Positions 45,588 to 56,468 are shown, numbered from the stretch's first letter. The stretch is 64,000 nt of DNA from Bacillus changyiensis (GCF_027706145.1 NZ_JAQFWW010000001.1:434001-498000), one strand, 5' to 3'. Notes: generated from the sequence alone by a model not told the origin. Program-made: numbers and translations.

Positions 45588-46028
45588 TTAGACAAAATTT
45601 CTTTCTTTCACTGGGTTTAACCAACCATATCGTTCCATACCAAAATCCATAGCTAGAAAACATGGGCTGACTTTACGCAATATTTCAAAAAATACGGTTT
45701 CTACTTCAAAGGGACCTTTTGCCAAAATTTCAATATATCGATCTTTTATAATGAAAGAAACACTACCTTTCGGAACCATCAATTTGTATATACAATCCAC
45801 CTGTCGATATTCTTCTTGGCTGAGATTCATTTTCAGTCTTTTGTGTATGTGAGAAATCGGAATCGGCTCAGTAATATACTCTATCTGTTTGGCTGCCAAC
45901 AGTGATTTCTTATGATCAAGGTTTGTCCAATGATAATCATAAAAAAGCTTAAATATCACAACTTCCCTTCCAAAATAGTGACTGGCAAATTCCTCTTCTA
46001 TTAGATACGTATAATAATGACGCTCCAA
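45588..46028 (-). CDS. sirA: sporulation inhibitor of replication SirA
   Basis: A 146-residue protein that in B. subtilis binds DnaA domain I and blocks new replication rounds at sporulation onset. It begins ERHYYTYLIEEEFASHYFGRE and later has LAMDFGMERYGWLNPV, matching the SirA (YneE) family. Start TTG with GGGGATGAG upstream. It lies between tkt and yneF, the usual place. Confidence 0.88.
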   Translation of the reverse strand: MERHYYTYLIEEEFASHYFGREVVIFKLFYDYHWTNLDHKKSLLAAKQIEYITEPIPISHIHKRLKMNLSQEEYRQVDCIYKLMVPKGSVSFIIKDRYIEILAKGPFEVETVFFEILRKVSPCFLAMDFGMERYGWLNPVKERNFV

Positions 46029-46153
46029 CTACTTCTCATCCCCTTCTGTAAACATTTTAGTGAATATATGTCTTCTATTATACAAAAGGTTGAACAAAAT
46101 AATTGTCTGTTGATGATAAGAGAAGAAACTAATTTTGTCGAAAACAGAGAAAA

Positions 46154-46180
46154 GAGGGAATGATATCACATCATTCCCTC
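46154..46180 (-). terminator. terminator of tkt
   Basis: Perfect stem GAGGGAATGAT/ATCATTCCCTC with a 5-nt loop, then TTTT on the minus strand. Confidence 0.88.
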
Positions 46181-46196
46181 CCCCAATAAAATTACT

Positions 46197-48203
46197 CTAT
46201 TGATTTAAGAGATTTTTAGCCCGCTCAACAACATTTGTGGCGGTAAAACCATACTCTTCCATAATCTTTTCACCTGGAGCAGATGCACCGAATTGATCGA
46301 TTGCAAGAATATCACCATAAGTACCTGTATATCTGTCCCAGCCAAGTGGTGAACCCATCTCAATCGCAAGACGTTTTTTCACATCTGCAGGAAGAACTGC
46401 TTCTTTATACTCGGCGGATTGCTTCTCAAAACGGTCCCAAGAAGGAACACTGACCACTGATACATCGATACCTTCTTTGAGCAGTAAACTTTGTGCATCA
46501 ATTGCAAGTCCTACCTCTGACCCGCTCGCAAGTAAAATTGCATCCGGCTTATCATTCTGACTCTTGGACACAATATATGCCCCTTTTTCTACACCTTCAT
46601 ATGCAGCAGTGACAGATTGTTTAATCGTTGGTAAATTTTGACGTGTTAATACCAACGCTGTCGGCTGATTTTTAGACTGTACAGCAAGTTTCCACGCTGC
46701 TGCTGTCTCGTTTCCATCCGCAGGTCTTATGACAGACAGATTTGGAAGTGCGCGAAGTGATGCAAGCTGCTCAATTGGTTCATGTGTCGGTCCGTCTTCT
46801 CCAACCGCAATACTGTCATGGGTAAATACATATGTGACAGGAAGCCCCATTAAAGCTGCGAGTCGTATTGCAGGTCTTAAATAATCTGAGAAGACAAAGA
46901 ATGTACCTGCAAATACTCGAAGACCTCCATGCAGAGCCATTCCATTTAATGCCGCACCCATTGCAAATTCACGGACACCAAACCAGATATTGCGGCCGGT
47001 ATAGTCTTTTGCTGAGAAATCACCGCCGTCTTTGATCGTCGTTTTATTAGAACCTGCTAAATCGGCAGATCCACCAAAGAAAAATGGAACTTGTTTAGCA
47101 ATTCCGTTTAGAACTTCTCCTGAAGAAGCACGGGATGCAAGACTGCTACCTGTTTCATAAACCGGAATTTCTTGATCCCAACCAGCCGGAAGCTCTCCTT
47201 TTATACCTAACTCTAGTTGTTGTGCCAAATCTGGATAAGCTTGTTTATATGCCGAAAACAACTGATTCCATTCCTGTTCCTTTCGCTTACCCGCTTCCTT
47301 AACTGTTTCATTAAAATGCTCATACACTTCAGCAGGAACATAAAAATCTTCCTCATAAGTCCATTCATAAGCTTCTTTTGTTAACTTGGCCTCTTCTTCA
47401 CCAAGAGGAGCTCCATGAACCCCAGAAGTTCCTGCTCGATTTGGAGAGCCATACCCAATTGTCGTCTTGACTTCAATCAATGTTGGCTGATTTTCATTTT
47501 GTTTGGCTTTTTCAATTGCTGCCGTAATTTCATTAATATTATTACCATCTTCTACATATAAAACTTCCCAGTTCATTGCTTCAAAACGTTTCTGAACGTT
47601 TTCAGAGAATGAACGGTCTAACTCACCATCAAGAGAGATGTCATTAGAATCATAAAGGACAATGAGACGACCCAGTTTTAAATGTCCGGCAAGTGAAGCT
47701 GCTTCAGATGATATCCCTTCCATTAAATCTCCGTCACCGCAAATACTATAAGTATAATGGTCAACAACACGATATTGATCACGGTTGTAAGTTTCAGCAA
47801 GATGTCGCTCTGCTAGCGCCATTCCGACAGACATTGCAATTCCTTGTCCGAGTGGACCAGTCGTAGCATCTATGCCTGGAGTATGTCCGTATTCAGGATG
47901 CCCTGGTGTTTGACTTCCCCATTGACGGAAATTTTTCAAATCATCCATTGACAAGTCGTAACCGCTTAAATGAAGCATGCTATATAAAAGCATAGAACCG
48001 TGTCCTGCAGATAACACGAAGCGGTCTCTATTAAACCAATTTGGATTTTCAGGATTGACATTCATCAGTTTTGTCCAAAGCGCATAAGCCATTGGAGCAG
48101 CCCCCATCGGCATACCTGGATGACCTGATTTCGCTTTTTCAATAGCGTCTATGGATAGCGTCCTAATTGTTGCGACAGATTTCAGCTCAATTGTTTTCAT
48201 CAT
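46197..48203 (-). CDS. tkt: transketolase
   Basis: Pentose phosphate enzyme of 668 residues that moves two-carbon units using thiamine diphosphate. TPP-binding stretches are [18 protein letters not shown] near residue 66 and [19 protein letters not shown] near 152, with the catalytic Glu in [12 protein letters not shown] near 408. Two adjacent ATG codons (48203 and 48200) follow GGAAGGTGA. Confidence 0.96.
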   Translation of the reverse strand: MMKTIELKSVATIRTLSIDAIEKAKSGHPGMPMGAAPMAYALWTKLMNVNPENPNWFNRDRFVLSAGHGSMLLYSMLHLSGYDLSMDDLKNFRQWGSQTPGHPEYGHTPGIDATTGPLGQGIAMSVGMALAERHLAETYNRDQYRVVDHYTYSICGDGDLMEGISSEAASLAGHLKLGRLIVLYDSNDISLDGELDRSFSENVQKRFEAMNWEVLYVEDGNNINEITAAIEKAKQNENQPTLIEVKTTIGYGSPNRAGTSGVHGAPLGEEEAKLTKEAYEWTYEEDFYVPAEVYEHFNETVKEAGKRKEQEWNQLFSAYKQAYPDLAQQLELGIKGELPAGWDQEIPVYETGSSLASRASSGEVLNGIAKQVPFFFGGSADLAGSNKTTIKDGGDFSAKDYTGRNIWFGVREFAMGAALNGMALHGGLRVFAGTFFVFSDYLRPAIRLAALMGLPVTYVFTHDSIAVGEDGPTHEPIEQLASLRALPNLSVIRPADGNETAAAWKLAVQSKNQPTALVLTRQNLPTIKQSVTAAYEGVEKGAYIVSKSQNDKPDAILLASGSEVGLAIDAQSLLLKEGIDVSVVSVPSWDRFEKQSAEYKEAVLPADVKKRLAIEMGSPLGWDRYTGTYGDILAIDQFGASAPGEKIMEEYGFTATNVVERAKNLLNQ

Positions 48204-48337
48204 AATCACCTTCCAATATGTACTTTACTACATTCTTATCATAAATCTCCCCAACAGTTTTCACAAGCTTTTCAGCCTAACAAGCTAGGTGAAAAGTGAT
48301 GAATATTTGAAAAACCTTAAACAGTAGTCTACACAAA

Positions 48338-48363
48338 AAGGAATACAATATTGAGTATTCCTT
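48338..48363 (-). terminator. terminator of the yneA-yneB-ynzC operon
   Basis: Stem AAGGAATAC/GTATTCCTT with an 8-nt loop; TTTTT on the minus strand. Confidence 0.82.
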
Positions 48364-48368
48364 AAAAC

Positions 48369-48601
48369 TTAATGTAAACTGCGGTTTGTTTTTTCTTTTT
48401 TAAGTTTTTCAGGGGTTACATCATTGCCTTCAGGATCTACGATTGTCACGTTTTTTAATGTGTTTTTCATAGATGTACGGACACCCTTTAAATATTCTTG
48501 GCGAAGCTTCTGCTGTTCAGCTTTTTCTTGATCTGTTAGAGAACCTGTTTTTGATTTTTTGGCAAGTTCATTAATTCTGGCTATTTTTTCTTTAGAAATC
48601 A

Positions 48602-48602
<1 letters not shown>
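48369..48602 (-). CDS. ynzC: DUF896/UPF0291 protein YnzC
   Basis: A 77-residue helical protein (same length as in B. subtilis) with the family motif [17 protein letters not shown]. It is the third gene of the SOS-induced yneA-yneB-ynzC operon; its role is unknown. Of two ATG codons after AAAGGAG, the second gives the better spacing. Its start overlaps the yneB stop. Confidence 0.92.
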
Positions 48603-49638
<1,036 letters not shown>

Positions 49639-49654
49639 TTCTATCACCTCAAAT

Positions 49655-49736
49655 AGAATATTTGTTCGGTTTTTGTGTTATCAGTATAAATGCGAACAAA
49701 TGTTTCTGTCAAATAGTTTTTTCGAACCTATGTTTG
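49655..49736. promoter_or_regulatory. three LexA (SOS) boxes between yneA and lexA
   Basis: CGAACAAATGTTTC at 49693-49706 and CGAACCTATGTTTG at 49723-49736 fit the Bacillus SOS box. A weaker third (CGAACAAATATTCT on the minus strand) is at 49668-49655, near the yneA start. The 49723 box overlaps the lexA -35 TTGTAC (49733-49738), which is 18 bp before TATAAT at 49757-49762. Confidence 0.9.
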
Positions 49737-49794
49737 TACTTTGAGGAAAAACATGCTATAATCTACCTAAAATCGACGTTTTGAGGTGCAGAAC

Positions 49795-50418
49795 ATGACG
49801 AAACTATCAAAAAGGCAACTCGATATTTTGCGTTTCATAAAAGAAGAAGTCAAGCGCAAAGGTTATCCGCCATCTGTAAGGGAAATTGGTGAAGCGGTCG
49901 GCCTTGCCTCAAGTTCAACCGTACACGGTCACTTGGCAAGACTTGAAACAAAGGGGTTAATTAGACGAGACCCAACAAAGCCGAGAGCAATCGAAATACT
50001 GGATACAGAAGAAGAGATTCATATTCCGAAAAACCATGTTGTTAATGTGCCTGTTATCGGAAAAGTAACGGCTGGGATACCGATTACCGCTGTTGAAAAT
50101 ATCGAAGAATACTTTCCCCTACCTGATCGCTTGGTTCCGCCTGATGAACATGTATTTATGCTTGAGATTATGGGAGAAAGCATGATAGATGCGGGGATAC
50201 TTGATCAAGACTATGTGATCGTCAAACAACAGAATACGGCAAATAACGGAGATATCGTTGTTGCAATGACTGAAGACGATGAAGCGACCGTCAAACGTTT
50301 CTTCAAAGAAGCGACACACATACGACTTCAACCGGAAAATCCAACGATGGATCCTATTATTTTGCAAAACGTGAAGATCCTTGGGAAAGTGATTGGGGTT
50401 TTCAGAACTGTTCATTAA
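49795..50418 (+). CDS. lexA: SOS repressor LexA
   Basis: Repressor of 207 residues. Winged helix-turn-helix DNA-binding domain (1-70; [23 protein letters not shown]) and S24 autoprotease domain with the Ala-Gly cleavage site in VTAGIPI, Ser in MGESMID and Lys in [11 protein letters not shown] damage (RecA) triggers self-cleavage. ATG at 49795 after GAGGTGC. Confidence 0.97.
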   Translation: MTKLSKRQLDILRFIKEEVKRKGYPPSVREIGEAVGLASSSTVHGHLARLETKGLIRRDPTKPRAIEILDTEEEIHIPKNHVVNVPVIGKVTAGIPITAVENIEEYFPLPDRLVPPDEHVFMLEIMGESMIDAGILDQDYVIVKQQNTANNGDIVVAMTEDDEATVKRFFKEATHIRLQPENPTMDPIILQNVKILGKVIGVFRTVH

Positions 50419-50424
50419 TCATCT

Positions 50425-50454
50425 AAGGCAGCCATAAGTGGCGGCCTTTTATTT
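50425..50454 (+). terminator. terminator after lexA
   Basis: Stem AAGGC-A-GCCA/TGGC-G-GCCTT with one mismatch, loop TAAG, then TTTATTTTT. Confidence 0.75.
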
Positions 50455-50463
50455 TTAAAAAAA

Positions 50464-50498
50464 CAGGTTCATATCACTAATTTAGTGACATGAACCTG
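50464..50498. repeat. long inverted repeat downstream of lexA
   Basis: Arms CAGGTTCATATCACTAA/TTAGTGACATGAACCTG pair except at one position, with almost no loop. There is no trailing T run. Confidence 0.6.
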
Positions 50499-50716
50499 AA
50501 AAGAGGAATTGCTGATAAGCTTACAAAACCATTATCTCTTATGTTAGATTGGTAGTCAACAAAAAAGTTGAATTAAGGAAACTTTTTGCGCAACAAGAAA
50601 CACTGACATCATAACAATGCATTGAGTAATCAAGGCCAGAAACCTAAAATATACTTTTGTTATTGATTCAGATCAAAAACCTTAGACACTATATCATAAA
50701 AATTGGAGGGAGAAAA

Positions 50717-51127
50717 TTGGACAAAAGTGGAATGTTTAAAGACTTTAATTTTAAATTAGTAGTCATTGAATCTTTATTAGATAAAGAGCCGCGATTTCTA
50801 GAGGAATTGACAAACTTAATACATAAGTATTCCAATCATTTTGAATGGTACACTGGAGCTGGACTCATTCATGAAATCAAGGAATATTTAGAAGCGTTGA
50901 CTTTGGAAATGAGTGATTTGCAAAAAATTGATTATCTTTGCTTTGATGGGGGAAACGAAATTTATCATATCTTAAAGCCGGATTGGGATGGCGAGGATCG
51001 TTTATTTGATGTTGGATCTGTTGAAGGATTTCAGCATCTTAAAAATTTAAAAACAGTTGATTACATTTCAATGTGTGATCCACAAGTGTTAGAGCCATTT
51101 AAACAAGCAGGTATTGAAATTCAATAG
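50717..51127 (+). CDS. hypothetical protein, possibly DUF6892-like
   Basis: A 136-residue soluble acidic protein starting at TTG with GGAGGGAG upstream. The N-terminal FKDFNFKLVVIESLLD and the Leu-rich C-terminus (DVGSVEGFQHLKNLKTVDYI) resemble DUF6892 proteins, some of which sit beside toxins as immunity proteins; I hold this assignment loosely. No toxin gene adjoins it. It stands alone between lexA and thyA on the plus strand. Confidence 0.55.
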   Translation: MDKSGMFKDFNFKLVVIESLLDKEPRFLEELTNLIHKYSNHFEWYTGAGLIHEIKEYLEALTLEMSDLQKIDYLCFDGGNEIYHILKPDWDGEDRLFDVGSVEGFQHLKNLKTVDYISMCDPQVLEPFKQAGIEIQ

Positions 51128-51178
51128 TTTTTCGGATAATAAGAATGTGAGATTTTGATAAATGGAGTATGAATTAAA

Positions 51179-51202
51179 AAACAGGCAGAATCACTGCCTG
51201 TT
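51179..51202 (-). terminator. terminator of thyA
   Basis: Perfect stem AACAGGCAG/CTGCCTGTT with a 5-nt loop, then six T on the minus strand. Confidence 0.88.
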
Positions 51203-51207
51203 ATCTT

Positions 51208-52047
51208 TCACACTGCCACTTCAAAAGTCAGTTTGTCCCCATGCTTATAATGAATTAGTTTAAAGTCATCAATCGTGAAGTCATAGAAATTTTTTATCTC
51301 TGGATTGATCCACAGCTGTGGAGCCTCATATTGCTCTCGCTCAAGTTGAATCTTTAAATGATCGATATGCCGGGTGTATACGTGGCAATCGCCTATATTG
51401 AAAATGTAATCACCTAGTTCATAATTTAAAACTTGGGCTATTATACGCTGCAAGACATTATATTGAAACACGTTAAACGGATTGCCCAACGCCATATCAT
51501 TGCTTCTAGCTCTCACTTCAAGAGACAATTTTCCTTCTTTCACATACCATTGTGTTTCATATACACAAGGTGTCAGTGCCATTTCATCTAATTCATCTGG
51601 GTTCCATAACATTGTAATGTGTCTACGTGATGAAGGGTTATGTTTTAATTGATCAAGTAAATAGTCCACCTGATCGACCTTTTGCCCATTTAATGTTCTA
51701 TTTTTCTTTCCCAATTGGTAGCCGTACGCTGAACCGATCGTACCATCCTTGCGCTTCCATTGATCCCAAATATGAACTCCCATATCATTAAGTTTTTCAA
51801 CATTGTTAGACTTAAGTTGCCAAATCCACAACAATTCTTTTATAGCTGTTTTCCAGGCCACTTTTTTTGTTGTTAAAATCGGTATTTCCGTGTTATCAAA
51901 TTGCATTTTTTGACTGATGATGCTTACGGTATGTGCCGGTGTTCCATCTGATTCCCATCGTGTCCTTACTTGATCTTTTTCGTCTGAAATGCCATGTTGA
52001 ATAATTTTGTTAATCAGTGTGTTGTATTGCTGATCATATTGGCTCAT
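51208..52047 (-). CDS. thyA: thymidylate synthase ThyA
   Basis: Makes dTMP from dUMP with methylene-tetrahydrofolate. It has 279 residues, the same length as B. subtilis ThyA (the phage phi3T-like type, distinct from ThyB). The active-site Cys is in ALTPCVYETQWYV. RARSNDMALGNPFNVFQY and DCHVYTRHIDHL are conserved. The ATG at 52047 follows AGAGGAG; another ATG at 52050 and a GTG at 52056 are in frame. The position near lexA agrees with B. subtilis. Confidence 0.94.
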   Translation of the reverse strand: MSQYDQQYNTLINKIIQHGISDEKDQVRTRWESDGTPAHTVSIISQKMQFDNTEIPILTTKKVAWKTAIKELLWIWQLKSNNVEKLNDMGVHIWDQWKRKDGTIGSAYGYQLGKKNRTLNGQKVDQVDYLLDQLKHNPSSRRHITMLWNPDELDEMALTPCVYETQWYVKEGKLSLEVRARSNDMALGNPFNVFQYNVLQRIIAQVLNYELGDYIFNIGDCHVYTRHIDHLKIQLEREQYEAPQLWINPEIKNFYDFTIDDFKLIHYKHGDKLTFEVAV

Positions 52048-52150
52048 CATATCCACTCCTCTTACCCTTATTCAAATGATATGAATAAACTGAGATTTTT
52101 TCAATAGAAAAAAGTTAATGTGCGGGACAGTACCGGACTACAACTCACAC

Positions 52151-52978
52151 CTATTTGTCATCTTTTGGTAACTGGACTAATGAATTGGAACCGGTAGCCT
52201 TAGGCATTTTTCCATCCCATTTTTGAATCCATTGATATTGGATCATCTCATCTGACATTGATTTTTTAATAATTTCATTGTATTTAGCAATTCCTTCCGC
52301 TTCAATTTTTTTCTTTTTTGCTTCAGCCTTGGCAATTTTAAGCTCTGTTTGTTTTCTTTCTAATTCTTGCGATGATTTGACACGAGTATCAATTGCTTTT
52401 TGAGTTGCTTTGTCAGGTTTGGGAACCCCAAGTGTTAAATCATCGATTACAAACCCAAGCCTCTTCATATCATCAGCGAACGTTTTTTGCACTTCTGCTG
52501 CAGCCTCAGATGATTTTTGACCGTATGTATCGATAACTGAATATTTCGATATCGATTTTCTTGCTGCATCCCATAACCTTGTTTTTAAATAGCTGTTTTC
52601 AATTGAATTAACATCTACTGCACCAAATTTATTAAACAACTCAACAACTTTATCAGGTTGAACGACATAGTTATAAGCAATATCCATTGAAATATTTTTA
52701 CCGTCAGATGTTGCAACTTGAATGTTTTGATTGCTGACCGTCTGCATGCGTACAGGATATTTTGTCACTTTATCAAATAATCCAACAAGATGCCAGCCTT
52801 GATCAAGCGTTTCTGATTTAACACCACCATTTGGTGAGTACACAACACCAACATAACCATTTGGAATTTTTTCAATAAAAAGTGTAGCCGTCAATCCCCC
52901 AATAATAAGTGCAGCAGCAACAATGATTCCACCAAGAAGCGCTTTGTTTTTTGGCTTTTTTTGTTTTTCATTCATCAT
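52151..52978 (-). CDS. SPFH/prohibitin family membrane protein
   Basis: A 275-residue protein with a short cytoplasmic N-terminus, one membrane helix (about residues 14-35), an SPFH domain (about 38-190; IPNGYVGVVYSPNGGVK, then LDQGWHLVGLF) and a Lys/Glu-rich coiled coil (190-235). Prohibitin-like proteins form membrane-associated rings and modulate proteases or membrane domains. The start ATG at 52978 follows GGAGG and overlaps the end of an upstream 47-codon membrane gene, so the two are coupled. Confidence 0.85.
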   Translation of the reverse strand: MMNEKQKKPKNKALLGGIIVAAALIIGGLTATLFIEKIPNGYVGVVYSPNGGVKSETLDQGWHLVGLFDKVTKYPVRMQTVSNQNIQVATSDGKNISMDIAYNYVVQPDKVVELFNKFGAVDVNSIENSYLKTRLWDAARKSISKYSVIDTYGQKSSEAAAEVQKTFADDMKRLGFVIDDLTLGVPKPDKATQKAIDTRVKSSQELERKQTELKIAKAEAKKKKIEAEGIAKYNEIIKKSMSDEMIQYQWIQKWDGKMPKATGSNSLVQLPKDDK

Positions 52979-53111
52979 CTTGATCATCCTCCAGTGTTTT
53001 TTTTATTTTTCGTGCTCCGTTTCCGATTTTTTCAAACAACGGGCTTAATATCAGCCATACCCCAAATCCTATCATGAGGAGCAATATGACTGAACCAATC
53101 ATCACTTTCAC
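52968..53111 (-). CDS. 47-residue membrane protein coupled to the prohibitin-like gene
   Basis: From GTG 53111 to TGA 52970-52968 the frame reads MKVMIGSVILLLMIGFGVWL, then ILSPLFEKIG and a charged tail ending DDQDDE. One membrane helix (residues 4-24) and a short basic-then-acidic cytoplasmic tail. GGAGG lies about 8 nt before the GTG. The stop lies inside the start region of the prohibitin-like gene, whose ribosome binding site is within this gene. This layout suggests a two-component membrane complex, an inference from coupling only. Confidence 0.68.
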   Translation of the reverse strand: MKVMIGSVILLLMIGFGVWLILSPLFEKIGNGARKIKKTLEDDQDDE

Positions 53112-53246
53112 TAGTCATCCCTCCTTCACTTTTATTTTACGTTCATATGAACTCGAAAGTTTCATTTTTCTGATTAAAAGCATACTAAAAAGACAGATTC
53201 AATATCTATATATCATCTGCCTTGTTCATTGTATTTCATCTTGGTA

Positions 53247-53537
53247 TCATTTTAGTTTTTGATATTCTTGAATAAAATGCTCTGGATCACTGCATATTTC
53301 ATATGGATACACCCCTTGATTTGTATGAAGATAAAGCAATCCGGTTGTTGAGAGTGGTCTGTACGATATATCAGTGACATGTTCTAATTGAAATCGGTGG
53401 GTTGCTGTTATGATGATGTCTTGATATAAGTAAAGGCCATACTGTTTTTTCTGATATTGTTGCCGGTTCAAATCTATAGAACGCTCAACCTTATAATAAC
53501 TGATCATGGAAATTGCATGTTGATCATCTTTTTTCAC
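53247..53537 (-). CDS. hypothetical protein, PH-like
   Basis: A 96-residue soluble protein rich in Tyr and beta-prone residues (YGLYLYQDIIITATHRFQLE, then LLYLHTNQGVYPYEI), a pattern like bacterial PH-domain proteins, without a firm match. Start GTG with ATGGAGG upstream. The DUF2935 gene lies 83 bp upstream on the same strand. Confidence 0.6.
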   Translation of the reverse strand: MKKDDQHAISMISYYKVERSIDLNRQQYQKKQYGLYLYQDIIITATHRFQLEHVTDISYRPLSTTGLLYLHTNQGVYPYEICSDPEHFIQEYQKLK

Positions 53538-53620
53538 TTTGATACCTCCATACCCCTTCCTGCTGATTACATGTTAACTTTTTCAGCAGTTAAGGTCAAA
53601 GGTATGAAAAAATCTATTTT

Positions 53621-54421
53621 TTATTTACTTTGCAATCTTGGTTTTGCAGGGTTACATGTTGGCATTTCCGTATTTGTTGATTCTGCGATTTTCATTAAAT
53701 AGTAACACTCTTCCCTCATCATATGATCTGCCATCAATGCTGAAAATGTACTAAGCATTTGATCTGTCAATTCCAATTCCTCTACTTCATTTAGAAATGT
53801 CCTAAACAATTCGATTTCTAACTTAACATCCTTATTCATTTTTCTGAGAGCAGGAAATGATTCTATATTGGCTCTAAGGTAACCTGTCAGTTGAACAGAT
53901 TTTAAATAAAACTGTTCAAAATGTTTTTCAAATCCTTTGCTCGTTTTTTTCAATCGCTTTTCAACAGCGTCCAAATTATCGGCGATCGCTCCAGCATGTC
54001 CGGCTGCATCCATGAGCCATAACATATGATGATGCAATTCATGGAAAACAGGTGGAACTTCCTGTTTTTTTAAATATTTGATTACGAGCAAATATTCCTC
54101 AAGTTCATTGACCATATGATTGATAAATGTTGGTGACAGATGAATGGTAATATCACCTACTAAGTGTCTTTTAATAAGAGAAAGTTTAAATTTCCTCAAG
54201 GCCAGAACATATTCTTCAACTTCCATTGTTAACGAATGCAAATCACCTGAGGAATTCGCTTTTTTAAGTAATGCATCGAAAATCTGTTTAAACTGTTTTG
54301 CTTTCTGAATATCTTCCTTCTCTTTTTGAGCTAAAGAATCGAGAATAAAACGCGCATGATCACCTAAAACCTGCAACCAAAATGTATGTTCAAAGATAGC
54401 TGTTTCTTTATATGTTTTCAA
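53621..54421 (-). CDS. DUF2935 family protein
   Basis: All-helical protein of 266 residues with two similar halves. His/Glu-rich segments (EHTFWLQVLGDHARF near residue 11, ELHHHMLWLMDAAGHAG near 128 and DHMMREECYYL near 235) suggest metal binding, as in other DUF2935 members. Function unknown. Start TTG after GGGGGG. A 650-bp gene-free stretch lies upstream. Confidence 0.75.
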   Translation of the reverse strand: MKTYKETAIFEHTFWLQVLGDHARFILDSLAQKEKEDIQKAKQFKQIFDALLKKANSSGDLHSLTMEVEEYVLALRKFKLSLIKRHLVGDITIHLSPTFINHMVNELEEYLLVIKYLKKQEVPPVFHELHHHMLWLMDAAGHAGAIADNLDAVEKRLKKTSKGFEKHFEQFYLKSVQLTGYLRANIESFPALRKMNKDVKLEIELFRTFLNEVEELELTDQMLSTFSALMADHMMREECYYLMKIAESTNTEMPTCNPAKPRLQSK

Positions 54422-55228
54422 AATGACTCCCCCCTAACCAAACATTCTTCATTATGGCTATTCACCATTCATTCGAATTATGATCAGGGAAAACATTTCT
54501 AAAAATGAGGTGGTTGTGCTTCACATGGATGATACTTTTTAATCATCGAAGACTGTATATCGTGTACAAGTCTTTACAGATGTGCCACATATTAAATACA
54601 CCTTCTCTCGGTCCTTTCACCCATCGCCCTGTGGCATTCTCATCCCCTCTTGAAACCTCATTTCTCTAAATTCCCTGGGAAGTTACTTAGAACGACAACG
54701 TTCTCTTTTTTTGAAGGATACAATCCATTATCTCTTCTAATCAGTCAAGACAGCAGATTTTTGATGTCGTTGTTTCATGTAATCGAACAGCCTGAAGGCG
54801 TCCTTAGGATTGAGTATTTAAATTAACTAGAAAATTGGCCAGTCAATGACCATTTGCAATGGCATAGTCAGCGGTCAAGCACTTTCCCACACTGTCTTCT
54901 GGCATTGCTCCGAGTCCCGACTTCAATCACATGCTGTGAAGTTATCTAACCAAGATGTGCAGCAATGACAGAGTCTTCAGTAGTTTTTTCAAGATACCAA
55001 CTGATGCACCGTCCAACAATCTTACAATCATTGTTTCTAGCATTTATATGAGAGTTAGTTCTTCCATTGGTGAAAAATACAAAACTTTACATTTATTTTC
55101 CTCCTTTGCATGGTATTGTAATCCTTTCATATGAAAACACAATCCAGCGATTCTCTTTTCCTGAACTACCTTATGGCTGTTTGTTTAACTTTTGATAGCC
55201 ATGCATTTTTAAAGATCCCTAAACTTAA
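54422..55228. other. gene-free stretch, probably a decayed gene on the minus strand
   Basis: About 800 bp without an intact gene. Read on the minus strand, a strong ribosome binding site (GGAGG near 55103) precedes fragments in different frames that look coding, such as CKIVGRCISWYLEKTTEDSV, then MPEDSVGKCLTADYAIANGH and PKDAFRLFDYMKQRHQK, each ended by stops. I cannot name the ancestor. Confidence 0.45.
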
Positions 55229-55259
55229 AAAAGGTGTACAGTTTACCTGTACACCTTTA
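55229..55259 (-). terminator. terminator of the secreted-protein gene
   Basis: Stem AAAGGTGTACAG/CTGTACACCTTT with a 5-nt loop; on the minus strand followed by TTTTT. Confidence 0.88.
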
Positions 55260-55271
55260 ATGATCAACTAC

Positions 55272-55802
55272 TTAAGGTTTACGGAATGTAACATGTTTTC
55301 CATTTCGGTCAAACCATCCTTTAAAAGCCCAGTTAATCCAGCCGCCATCTCCTTGGTTTGTGAACTCTCCGTTTTCAAACACCCAGATTCCATAAATGAC
55401 GCCATGATAGTTAGCAGATCCGTAAAACTTAACTCCTCTTAATCTTTCTTGATAATTTTGACTTAAGTTAAAAACCATGACATTATATCTTTGTCCTGCA
55501 GCATAAAAAGCCGATTCCATGCAGTTTTTAACGAAGCCGCTGCGGTTAGCGCTTTGTACGATAGAATCTCTAATTTGATTTCCGATTCCTAGAAGGTCAA
55601 GGTTGATACCAAGATCAATAGCTGACGTTTTAAATTTTTTACTTTCAAACTTTAGTGGTTGATTAACATGTGATGGCAATGACGTAGATGGCAACGATTT
55701 AATAGTAGTGTCCATTTGTTTCGTTTCTTTCGCTTCTGCCAAATATGGAAGACAAGATAAACTAATCACCAAGGCTGTAATGAAAGCTAACATTTTTTTC
55801 AT
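55272..55802 (-). CDS. secreted protein of unknown function
   Basis: A 176-residue exported protein. The signal peptide is MKKMLAFITALVISLSCLPY with a cleavage site likely after AEA at residue 24. The mature part has a variable region and a Gly/Trp/aromatic-rich C-terminal domain (about 110-176; YGSANYHGVIYGIWVFENG, then GGWINWAFKGWFDRNGKHV) that looks like a small beta fold. The single mature Cys (CMESAF) is unusual for a secreted protein. I do not recognise the family; a small secreted stress or antagonism protein is possible. ATG after GGGAGGG. Confidence 0.7.
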   Translation of the reverse strand: MKKMLAFITALVISLSCLPYLAEAKETKQMDTTIKSLPSTSLPSHVNQPLKFESKKFKTSAIDLGINLDLLGIGNQIRDSIVQSANRSGFVKNCMESAFYAAGQRYNVMVFNLSQNYQERLRGVKFYGSANYHGVIYGIWVFENGEFTNQGDGGWINWAFKGWFDRNGKHVTFRKP

Positions 55803-56078
55803 TTTATACCCTCCCAATTAAATTGCCATTTTTCGAAAATCGAATGATCTACTAGACAAACATTGACAGCTATTTCACTTAACTCCCTCCCTTCTTGTAA
55901 AACAAGCATAACGAATTTTTTTCATAGAAGAATGAGGAAATACAACTATTTTCCAATAAACCAAAGAGATTACATTTCCATATAATAGACACAAAGTGAA
56001 AACAGATAGGTAGAGAGGATTATTCGGGGATTAGTCTATTTGAGCTGTTCAGAACTGTTTACTTTCTGAAATATTTAT

Positions 56079-56435
56079 CTATTCAAATTCTTCTAACTTT
56101 CTTTTCATATGGAGCTTTAAAGCAGCTTTCCAATACCTATAGGTACCCTGCTTAATTCCTCCTTCGTCCGTTTTAATATAGTAAGGATATTCAACAAACA
56201 TGTCATCACACACAACAACCTCTTGGATTTTTACATGTTCTTTTCTAAGGTAATCATTGAGTTGTTTTCTAAGCAAAAAAAGCTTTTTTAGTTTCTCTTC
56301 ATAATCTTTTGCAAGCTTCGTATTTTGACTAGAATCGGTTTTATCGATTCTTGTTTCTAAAGCATGTATGCATAAATCAATAATGATTTTTTCGTGTATA
56401 GCTTTTGTCAGTTGATCAGAAATCATTGGTTTCAT
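56079..56435 (-). CDS. hypothetical helical protein
   Basis: A protein of about 118 residues, largely charged helices (a likely coiled coil at residues 15-70), with a C-terminal DDMFVEYPYYIKTDEGGIKQGTYRYWKAAL. Not recognised by name. It lies 42 bp downstream of the Rok-family gene on the same strand and may be cotranscribed, although a hairpin lies between them. The start is uncertain: ATG at 56435, TTG at 56441 and ATG at 56444 all follow AAGGTGAT. Confidence 0.6.
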   Translation of the reverse strand: MKPMISDQLTKAIHEKIIIDLCIHALETRIDKTDSSQNTKLAKDYEEKLKKLFLLRKQLNDYLRKEHVKIQEVVVCDDMFVEYPYYIKTDEGGIKQGTYRYWKAALKLHMKRKLEEFE

Positions 56436-56468
56436 ATCCAACATCACCTTGAAAATTTTTTAAAGGGG

